From: Martinezella rhizogenes
GTDB lineage: Bacteria; Pseudomonadota; Alphaproteobacteria; Rhizobiales; Rhizobiaceae
DNA length: 64,000 nt
Direction: 5' to 3'
NCBI RefSeq assembly: GCF_027460065.1
Contig: NZ_JAPYZZ010000014.1
Location: 1 to 64,000, forward strand
How positions within the stretch are numbered: the first letter of the stretch is position 1; every line of letters starts with the position of its first letter. The translations under genes and the position numbers were made by a program. Positions 57,642 to 64,000 of this stretch are shown piece by piece. The notes below the pieces were generated by a model, which had not been told where the DNA came from, made no database searches, and saw only the letters and a list, made by a program, of their open reading frames with translations.

Positions 57642-58602
57642 CGACCTTGCTCCTGTTTGCCCGGAATTGCAGGGCGGTCAGCACCACGAGAACCACGGCG
57701 AGCAGCAGCGAAGCGGCAGCCGCGAGGCCGAAATTGCGGGGCGTCCCGGCAAAGCCGGTCTGATAGATGAACTGAATGATGAAGGTGGTCGCCGAACCCG
57801 GGCCGCCACCCGTGAAGGCAAAGACTTCATCGAAGGTCTGCACGCCCTTGATGAGCGACAGGACGAGAACGACGAGCATGGTGGGAGCAAGCAGCGGCAG
57901 GGTGATGCGCCGGAAGATGCGCCACGGGCTGGCCTTGTCGAGCTGCGCCGCCTCGTAGACATCACGCGGGATCGCTTGAAGGCCGGCAAGAAGAATGAGC
58001 GTATAGAAGCCCATATGCGCCCAAACCGACAGGAAGACGGACCAGCCGAAGGCAAGATTGGCTTCAAGCAGCCAGTCCACCGAGCCGAGGCCGAGCCCCT
58101 CCATCGCCGCATTGAGAACGCCGAAACGCTGGAGAATCCACTTCCAGATCAGCGCGACCACGACGGGCGACAGCAGAACCGGGAAGAAGAACACCGCGCG
58201 GAAAAAGCCGCGCGCCCGGATATCGCGGTTGAGCACGACGGCCGTGATCAGTGAAAAGCCGACCATGAAACCCACCTGCAGCACGACGAAGAACAGCGTG
58301 TTCCAGACGGAGCGCCAGAACAGGTCGCGCTGACAGGAATTGGGATCGAGGTAATTCTGACAGGAGAGAAGGACCGAAAAGTTTTCGCCGCCCACGGAAG
58401 GGCGCTCCGAAAGCAAGATATGTTCGCTGCCGGTCACGGAATAGGCCATGTTCAGCGCGATCGGCAGAAAGGCGAAGACCGCGAACAGGATCAGGTTGGG
58501 CGTCAGAAACACCCAGGCGATCCGCCGGTGGCCAAGAACCTTCTGCAGGAAGGCAAAGGGCAATTCGACGATGCCCATGACGGGCGCAAGAAATTTATAC
58601 AT
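57634..58602 (-). CDS. Carbohydrate ABC permease (MalF type)
   Basis: Inner-membrane permease of 322 residues with six predicted membrane segments. The EAA motif is PRDVYEAAQLDKASPWRIFR near residue 215. It is the partner of the MalG-type permease and is made from the same transcript. Confidence 0.9.
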   Translation of the reverse strand: MYKFLAPVMGIVELPFAFLQKVLGHRRIAWVFLTPNLILFAVFAFLPIALNMAYSVTGSEHILLSERPSVGGENFSVLLSCQNYLDPNSCQRDLFWRSVWNTLFFVVLQVGFMVGFSLITAVVLNRDIRARGFFRAVFFFPVLLSPVVVALIWKWILQRFGVLNAAMEGLGLGSVDWLLEANLAFGWSVFLSVWAHMGFYTLILLAGLQAIPRDVYEAAQLDKASPWRIFRRITLPLLAPTMLVVLVLSLIKGVQTFDEVFAFTGGGPGSATTFIIQFIYQTGFAGTPRNFGLAAAASLLLAVVLVVLTALQFRANRSKVDG

Positions 58603-58659
58603 GAGGGTCCTCCTTCGATCCGGCGCGGCGCGGCATGCGCCACGCCGGAAGGCGATGGA

Positions 58660-59931
58660 TCACTTCGCCTGTTTCAACGCTTCCTCAAGGTCCGTCTTCG
58701 CACGGGCCATGGCTTCATCAACGGTGCTTTCACCGACGATGGCCTGCGTGATGCGTTGGACGGAAATGTTGAACATGGCGCGGTTGTTCTTGTAGCCCTG
58801 ATAGGCATAGGCAATCGGGCTGAGGCCGGGGATCTGATCGAGCCAGGCATTCATGGCCTTCTGCGTCGCAGGCGTTGCACCGGTATAGGTCACGCCCTTG
58901 TCAGCCACGGACTTGTTGGCCGGAACGTTGCGGGTGCGAACTGTGAAGTCGAGATAATTCTCATCCTGAGCAAGGAAGTTCAGGATATCGGCAACGATCT
59001 TCGGGTTCTTGGTCTGCTTGAAGCCGACGACGCCGGTTCCACCGGGCATGCCGGTGCAGGCAGCACCGCCGCAGGGCTGCGGCACGACTTCCCAGTCGAA
59101 GGCATCACCCACCTGGCTGTCGAAACGCGCGGTCTGCCAGCTGCCCGAGTAATAATAGACGAGCTGGCCGTTGATGAATTCCTGTGCGGCGTCCCGATAG
59201 GTATTGCCGCCCTGCCCGGCCCAGACGTCACGCGCCATGGTGCCGTCCTTGTTCCATTCGACGAATTTCTTCACGAAGGTCGTGAAGCCTTCATCGACGA
59301 GAATGGGCTTACCATCGGCGTCGAAAATCTTCGCGCCGTAGGAAATGGCCGGGCCGGCAATACGGTGGCCGGAACGGTCGATTGCCATCGGATAGGGCGT
59401 GCCGGTTGCCTTGGCGACGGCATTAGCTGCCTTTGCCCAATCGTCCAGCGTCGCATCCTTGCCGGGGACGGCCACATTGGCCTGATCGAACAGGGTGCGA
59501 TTGATGAAGGCGCCGGTGATGGTGAGCTGGGTATGCATGCCGTAGATGCCCTTGTCGTCAGGGCCGCTGCGGTACCATTTCAGCACGTTGGAGAAGTTGT
59601 CTTCCCAATATTTCGCGTCCACATAGGGCGTGAGATCGAGATAATAGCGGTTGAGACCGCCGAGGTCGGTCACCGTCGCGAAATCAGGGCCGCTGCCGCC
59701 GGCGAGCTGAACGGGCAGGCCTTCCAGCAGCGCCTTATAGGGCACGACGTCGGTGACGATCTTGACGTCCGGATGCTGCTTTTCGTAACGCGAGAGAATG
59801 TCCTTGAGGATTTCGCAGCCGTTTCCGTCATAAGCGCAGGTGAAGCGCACTTCCTGGGCCGCCTGCGCGGCACCGGCAAAGGACGCCGCGCCAATGGCGA
59901 GCGCCAGTGCCATGCTGTATTTTCTGGTCAT
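58660..59931 (-). CDS. Periplasmic sugar-binding protein (MalE type)
   Basis: Solute-binding protein of 423 residues (type I cluster B, family SBP_bac_1). A signal peptide MTRKYSMALALAIGAASF ends after AQAAQ. The start at 59931 is chosen for the AGGGAGGAAACC ribosome site; the frame continues to 60090 without signal-peptide logic. It delivers the substrate to the MalF/G permease. Mature-protein motifs such as GSGPDFATVTDLGG and YYYSGSWQTARF are typical of this family. Confidence 0.9.
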   Translation of the reverse strand: MTRKYSMALALAIGAASFAGAAQAAQEVRFTCAYDGNGCEILKDILSRYEKQHPDVKIVTDVVPYKALLEGLPVQLAGGSGPDFATVTDLGGLNRYYLDLTPYVDAKYWEDNFSNVLKWYRSGPDDKGIYGMHTQLTITGAFINRTLFDQANVAVPGKDATLDDWAKAANAVAKATGTPYPMAIDRSGHRIAGPAISYGAKIFDADGKPILVDEGFTTFVKKFVEWNKDGTMARDVWAGQGGNTYRDAAQEFINGQLVYYYSGSWQTARFDSQVGDAFDWEVVPQPCGGAACTGMPGGTGVVGFKQTKNPKIVADILNFLAQDENYLDFTVRTRNVPANKSVADKGVTYTGATPATQKAMNAWLDQIPGLSPIAYAYQGYKNNRAMFNISVQRITQAIVGESTVDEAMARAKTDLEEALKQAK

Positions 59932-59953
59932 CTGGTTTCCTCCCTTTAGATGA

Positions 59954-61027
59954 TTATGCGTTGGCGGATGCGCGCGGAGCCCAGCCCTTGATCCACTCGC
60001 CTTCGGCGGCGTCGGACAGGCGAACCGGCTTTCCTTCCCGGACCGAGCGATAGATGGCGGTGACAAGTTCGATGGACTGCAAGCCGTCATTAACGGTCAC
60101 TTCCTTGCCGCCGCGTCCTTCCATCGCGTCGGCAATGGCTTCGACAAAACCGGCAAAGCCGTTTTCGCCATCGGCCACCGTTGCCAGAACGGCGTCGATC
60201 TGGTCCTGCGTCGTCGGTGCACGGGCGATGAAACGCCATGTATCTTCAGCCGGGCGATAGGGCAGCGTGCCGCTTTCGGCGGTGAAACCTTCAAAGCAGA
60301 AGCGCAGGCGCGACGTGTCTTCGGCGGCACCGAGTGTAACAGAACTCGTCGCCAGGGCACCGCTTTTCATGCGGAAGCTGAGGGCTGCGCAGTCTTCGGT
60401 TTCGATCGTGTTGACGCGCGTATCGGCCATCGCGAAAACTTCTTCGATCGGGCCGAGAACGTGGCAGAGAAGATCATGCGCGTGGATGGCGTGGCCAAGG
60501 ATCGCGCCGCCGCACTCGCCCTTCCACGTACCGCGCCACGGAATGTCGTAATAGCTGGCGCCACGGTTCCAGTGGACTTCCGAGCTCGCGACGAAGGCCT
60601 TGCCGGCAAGACCGGCGTCGATCAGCGCGCGCAGCTGCCGCATGGCCTGTCCAAAACGGTACTGGAAGACCGGAAACACGCCGCGGCCGGTCTTCTTGAC
60701 GGATTCGATCAGCGCATTTGCTTCCTCGAGCGAACGGACGAGCGGCTTTTCGCAGACCACGTCCTTGCCCGCCGCATGCGCCTTCAGCGTCACGGGGAAA
60801 TGCAGGTGCGGCGGCAGGCAGACGTCGATGAGCTGGATGCTCTCATCTGCCAGAACCTCGTCGAGATCGGTGGTGAGGCGGATGGAGGTATCGTCACCAG
60901 CAACAGAGCGGGCGCGCTCCAGGTCGAGATCGCAGATCGCCTTGACGACGAAGCGCTTCGGCAGGGCCCGATAACCGCTCAGATGCTGGGCGCCGATACC
61001 GGCGCCAATGATGGCAACACCGATCAT
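59954..61027 (-). CDS. Gfo/Idh/MocA oxidoreductase 1
   Basis: NAD(P)-dependent sugar dehydrogenase of 357 residues. The coenzyme loop is VAIIGAGIGAQHLSGY, and the catalytic lysine lies in VVCEKPLVRSLEEA, the hallmark of the family. Substrate binding domain follows. First of three paralogues in a row; it overlaps the next gene by four bases. Its substrate is unknown, probably a sugar, sugar acid or inositol-like compound. Confidence 0.87.
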   Translation of the reverse strand: MIGVAIIGAGIGAQHLSGYRALPKRFVVKAICDLDLERARSVAGDDTSIRLTTDLDEVLADESIQLIDVCLPPHLHFPVTLKAHAAGKDVVCEKPLVRSLEEANALIESVKKTGRGVFPVFQYRFGQAMRQLRALIDAGLAGKAFVASSEVHWNRGASYYDIPWRGTWKGECGGAILGHAIHAHDLLCHVLGPIEEVFAMADTRVNTIETEDCAALSFRMKSGALATSSVTLGAAEDTSRLRFCFEGFTAESGTLPYRPAEDTWRFIARAPTTQDQIDAVLATVADGENGFAGFVEAIADAMEGRGGKEVTVNDGLQSIELVTAIYRSVREGKPVRLSDAAEGEWIKGWAPRASANA

Positions 61028-62040
61028 TTCGATGCCCCCTCAGCCTTGGCCTGTGCCTGCAGCGACAGGTCGCAGACCTTGAAGACGTGCTCCTGCGTCA
61101 TCGCCGTTTCGGTGCGGTTGCGGATATCGTCGCAGATACGGGCGAAATAGGGCAGACCGGCATCGGAAGCGTCGATGTACTCGCAGCGGTCGCCGTTCAC
61201 GAGAACGAGGCGGTCCGTGCCTTCGGTGTTGCCGACATCCACATATTTGCGCAGTTCGATGTAACCCTCGGTGCCGAGGATGGTCAGGCGGCCGTCACCC
61301 CAGGTCGGCAGCGCATCCGGCGTATACCAGTCGACGCGGATATAGCCGTGGCCCTTGTCGCCGCGCAACACGACTTCGCCGAAATCCTGCAGGCCCGGAT
61401 CGCCGGGGTTTGCATAGTTGGCAACGGTGGCGGCCACGATCTCCACTTCAGTCGAGCCGGTGAAGAACATGAACTGATCGATCTGGTGGCTGGCGATATC
61501 GGTGATGATACCGCCGTAGGCTTCGCGCTCGAAGAACCACTTCGGACGGATCTGGCGGTTCAGGCGATGCGGGCCGAGACCGACGGTCTGGATGACGCGG
61601 CCGATGGCGCCCTGCGCGACGAGTTCAGCCGCCTTGGTCACGCTTGGAACTTCAAACCGCTCGGAGAAATCGACGGTCCAGATGCGCTTGGTCTTTGCCA
61701 CGGTCTGGCGAAGGCGATCAAGCTGTTCGAAGGTGGTGCAGCCGGGCTTGTCGGACATGACATCCTTGCCGGCTTCCATGGCGGCAATCGCGAGATCGGC
61801 ACGCTTGGACGGAATATCGGCGATGACGACGAGATCGATGCTGCCATCTGCCAGAAGCGCTTCTTTCGATGCTGCGCGCGGCACATCCGGGAAGCGCTTG
61901 ACGAAGCCTTCCACGACATCCGGTTCACCTTCGGTCCACCAGCCGGCAAATTCCGCGCCGGCGTCCAGCAGGTTCTGGGCCATGCCGAAAATGTGCCGGT
62001 GCTCTATGCCAAGAGCGACGAACTTGATTGCTTTAGTCAT
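61024..62040 (-). CDS. Gfo/Idh/MocA oxidoreductase 2
   Basis: Dehydrogenase family protein of 338 residues. It starts KFVALGIEHRHIFGMAQNLL, where the usual G-x-G-x-x-G loop is replaced by GIEHRH, so coenzyme binding may be altered. The lysine motif is conserved as VMSDKPGCTTFEQ. The C-terminal domain is complete. It overlaps both neighbours (four and eight bases). The changed loop suggests a partner or a variant cofactor role. Confidence 0.85.
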   Translation of the reverse strand: MTKAIKFVALGIEHRHIFGMAQNLLDAGAEFAGWWTEGEPDVVEGFVKRFPDVPRAASKEALLADGSIDLVVIADIPSKRADLAIAAMEAGKDVMSDKPGCTTFEQLDRLRQTVAKTKRIWTVDFSERFEVPSVTKAAELVAQGAIGRVIQTVGLGPHRLNRQIRPKWFFEREAYGGIITDIASHQIDQFMFFTGSTEVEIVAATVANYANPGDPGLQDFGEVVLRGDKGHGYIRVDWYTPDALPTWGDGRLTILGTEGYIELRKYVDVGNTEGTDRLVLVNGDRCEYIDASDAGLPYFARICDDIRNRTETAMTQEHVFKVCDLSLQAQAKAEGASK

Positions 62041-63085
62041 CCTGCAGTTCCACTTCCTTGCCGGTATCGGCCGAGTTGATGATCGCGTCGATCAATCTGT
62101 GAGACAAAAGAGCCGCTTCACCGGTGACGACCGGCGGGCGTCCTGAAGAGATGGCGTCTGCGAAATCCTCGAAGACGCCCTGATGCCATTCATGCGTGAA
62201 AGCCATGGGGTCGGCACCGCCGCCCGTGCCGGCGGCCGCGCCACCAAAAGTCTCCTGCCGGCCATCGCGCCAGTCGACATGCAGCAGGCCGGAGGCGAGC
62301 CGCAGGCTGGCATTGTCGAAATGCAGGAGGATCGATTCCGCCGCGCCGGGGAAACTCGCGGTGCTCGCAACGAGCGAACCGACGGCGCCATTCTTGAAGC
62401 GCAGACCGGCAGAAACATAATCCTCGGTTTCCATGCGGTGAAAACGCGTCGTGGCCGCCATGGCCTGAACCCGTGCGACCGGCCCCGTGAGGCTCAATGC
62501 CAAATCGATTGTGTGGATTGCCTGGGAGATCAGAACACCGCCGCCATCGCGCGCAAGCGTGCCGCGGCCGGGTTCGTCGTAATAGGATTGGGCGCGCCAC
62601 CATGGCACGGAAATTTCGCAGAGACCAAGCGCCCCGAGCGTACCGCCGTCGACCAGTTCACGGGCTTTTTGCGATGCCGCCCGCATGCGGTGCTGGAAGA
62701 TGATGCCGAGCGTAACGCCCGCGTCGCGACAGAGGGCGACGAGACCATCGGCTTCCTCAGTGTTACGGGCGACGGGCTTTTCCATCAGAATGTGTTTGCC
62801 GGCTTTCGCAAGCTGTCCGACGATATCGATGCGGGCATTTGGCGGCGTCGCGATGATGGCGAAATCGACATCCGCATCGCGCGCTGCATCTTCGATCGAA
62901 GAATAAACCGCAACTTCGTATCCGGCGTGCTTCGACGCTTCGGCGGCCAGCGCCTTGGCGCGGCCGGAACTGCCATCAACGATGCCCTTCAGACGAATTT
63001 TTTCCGGACTTGCCGCACAGGCGAGCACATGCGTCTTCGCCACCATTCCGGCACCAACGATGACGCAGGTCTTGATATTTTGCAT
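62033..63085 (-). CDS. Gfo/Idh/MocA oxidoreductase 3
   Basis: Dehydrogenase of 350 residues with a normal coenzyme loop VIVGAGMVAKTHVLAC and catalytic lysine in ILMEKPVARNTEEA. It is the first gene of the leftward ten-gene operon, next to the divergent GntR gene and its twin operator. Substrate unknown. Confidence 0.88.
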   Translation of the reverse strand: MQNIKTCVIVGAGMVAKTHVLACAASPEKIRLKGIVDGSSGRAKALAAEASKHAGYEVAVYSSIEDAARDADVDFAIIATPPNARIDIVGQLAKAGKHILMEKPVARNTEEADGLVALCRDAGVTLGIIFQHRMRAASQKARELVDGGTLGALGLCEISVPWWRAQSYYDEPGRGTLARDGGGVLISQAIHTIDLALSLTGPVARVQAMAATTRFHRMETEDYVSAGLRFKNGAVGSLVASTASFPGAAESILLHFDNASLRLASGLLHVDWRDGRQETFGGAAAGTGGGADPMAFTHEWHQGVFEDFADAISSGRPPVVTGEAALLSHRLIDAIINSADTGKEVELQDD

Positions 63086-63123
63086 TTCGGGAGCCTCCTT
63101 CCCAATGCGCGATCAATTGCATA

Positions 63124-63166
63124 CCGGTATGCCGGTTGTCAACAGACTTGTGTTCCGGTATACCGG
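63124..63166. promoter_or_regulatory. Twin operators of the divergent GntR regulator
   Basis: Two near-identical 12-bp sites, CCGGTATGCCGG (63124-63135) and CCGGTATACCGG (63155-63166), start 31 bp apart, about three helical turns. The second is a perfect palindrome; the first also overlaps ATACCGGTAT, a perfect palindrome. They lie between the divergent operon and the GntR gene, so a dimer pair on one face of the DNA could repress both. Confidence 0.75.
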
Positions 63167-63188
63167 TTATGAAAACGCTGGAGGGTAT

Positions 63189-63902
63189 ATGCCGAAAATT
63201 CCCGTGACAGGCGGCACCGTGCCGACGATGGAGCGACTGGACCTCAACCGTCCGGTCGTCGACCAGATCTATTCCGCGCTGAAATCCGCCATCCTTTCGC
63301 GGGAGCTTTTCCCCGGTCAGGCGGTCTCGGAAAACGAGATCGGGCAATCCTTCAGTTCCAGCCGCACCCCGGTGCGTGAGGCGCTCAGCCGGCTGAGAGA
63401 CGACGGCCTGATCGTAACCTTGCCAAGCCGCGGCACCTATGTTTCGAAATTATCGGAAAAGCACATCCGCAGTGCGCAGTTCATCCGCGAGGCGCTGGAG
63501 GTGGCTGCCGTTGGCAGGTTGTGCCAGATCGGCATTACGCCGGAAGCCGAACAGGAGATCGAACACGCCCTGAGCGGCCAGCGCGCGGCCATGCACAGGG
63601 GAGACCGAAAGGCCTTCCGGGTGCATGACGACCAGTTCCACAGCGCGCTTGCGGCCGCGACGGGATTGGAAAGACTGGAGACCCTGCTGATCCGCGAAAA
63701 GGCCGGACTTGACCGCCTGCGTGCGCTCGCCATCACCGACGAGGCGCATATGGCGCGACTGCTTTCCGAACATGAGGCGGTGTACAGCGCGGTCAAGGCC
63801 GGGAACGAAACCCTCGCGGCCGAAGAATTGCGCAAGCACCTGAGGCGCGTCCTCGGCATTCTCTCGCAGGTCTTCGAGAACCACCAGGACTATTTCGAAT
63901 AG
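63189..63902 (+). CDS. GntR-family regulator (FadR subfamily) of the sugar-acid operon
   Basis: Regulator of 237 residues. The winged helix reads AVSENEIGQSFSSSRTPVREALSRL, and the C-terminal helical effector domain of the FCD type follows (FRVHDDQFHSALAAATG contains metal-site-like Asp and His). The ATG at 63189 follows GGAGGG; an ATG at 63228 is also in frame. It probably represses the ten-gene operon until a sugar-acid ligand binds. Confidence 0.87.
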   Translation: MPKIPVTGGTVPTMERLDLNRPVVDQIYSALKSAILSRELFPGQAVSENEIGQSFSSSRTPVREALSRLRDDGLIVTLPSRGTYVSKLSEKHIRSAQFIREALEVAAVGRLCQIGITPEAEQEIEHALSGQRAAMHRGDRKAFRVHDDQFHSALAAATGLERLETLLIREKAGLDRLRALAITDEAHMARLLSEHEAVYSAVKAGNETLAAEELRKHLRRVLGILSQVFENHQDYFE

Positions 63903-63934
63903 GCTGCGGTATCATTTCAACGGTTTGAGCATCA

Positions 63935-64000
63935 TGAATACGGCAAATCCCGAACAAGCCCTTGCCATGTCGCAGGCAAAACTTCTGTGCGACACGATGA
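63935..64000 (+). CDS. Start of a further open frame (partial)
   Basis: An ATG at 63935 opens a frame that continues past the window edge (22 codons, beginning MNTANPEQALAMSQ). The upstream ribosome site is weak. It could be a real gene; the product cannot be guessed. Confidence 0.35.

Noticed and set aside
58420..59949. Plus-strand frame of 509 codons opposite the sugar-binding protein gene
   Set aside because: Shadow frame; the minus-strand genes carry signal peptide, motifs and ribosome sites.

Overview
The window reads as chromosomal DNA of an Agrobacterium/Rhizobium-group alphaproteobacterium. The reasons are the high GC, the bioB-F-D-A-Z biotin operon with BioR-type boxes, the many ABC sugar-uptake operons, the frequent LysR/exporter pairs, and a uronate-dehydrogenase-like gene beside sugar-acid enzymes. 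No rRNA, tRNA, insertion sequence, prophage or CRISPR array was seen. Gene assignments come from reading motifs by eye, without any database search.

Layout. (1) 1-4.9 kb: the end of a UxaA-type sugar-acid dehydratase gene, then a four-gene ribose-class ABC importer closed by a strong terminator. (2) 4.9-9.8 kb: a methionine module. A short MetE-like methionine synthase (MesD type) and its DUF1852 partner (MesX type) run leftward. Divergent from them, a clear cobalamin riboswitch precedes a tandem-HotDog thioesterase and a MetR-like LysR regulator. (3) 9.8-15.1 kb: an acetyltransferase and two LysR/exporter pairs. (4) 15.2-20.3 kb: the biotin operon bioBFDAZ. (5) 20.5-23 kb: an acetyltransferase, an AraC regulator whose natural start codon seems to be ACG, and an unrecognised 309-residue protein. 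(6) 23-27.5 kb: a periplasmic copper-handling operon (His/Met-rich protein, lipoprotein, TolC-like protein, multicopper oxidase, cupredoxin, CusF-like protein). (7) 27.6-33.8 kb: a DHA2 exporter with a LysR partner, a 3'-5' exonuclease, a ProC-like protein, an MFS protein with an extra C-terminal domain, and a DoxX protein. (8) 34-39.1 kb: a LysR-linked set of amidohydrolase, XapX, isochorismatase-like hydrolase and VOC ring-cleaving dioxygenase. (9) 39.2-52.1 kb: the most unusual part, described below. (10) 52.1-64 kb: a leftward ten-gene sugar-acid uptake and breakdown operon, controlled by a divergent GntR regulator through twin operators.

The candidate undescribed system is 39.9-52.1 kb. 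Two very long proteins (989 and 1730 residues) consist almost entirely of an eight-residue repeat of the form x-L-[ST]-[ST]-x-[QE]-[IV]-x. Each has a higher-order period. In the first it is exactly 399 bp (133 residues, six full copies plus a partial one). In the second it is exactly 408 bp (136 residues = 17 octads, four consecutive full periods). The 133-residue unit looks like the 17-octad unit with one octad shortened by three residues. Between the two genes, on the same strand, lie a TPR/SPINDLY-type (GT41) protein O-glycosyltransferase gene and a UDP-galactopyranose mutase gene. The working hypothesis is a dedicated O-glycosylation cassette for Ser/Thr-rich solenoid proteins. The repeats are seen directly; the glycosylation link is inference from gene order.
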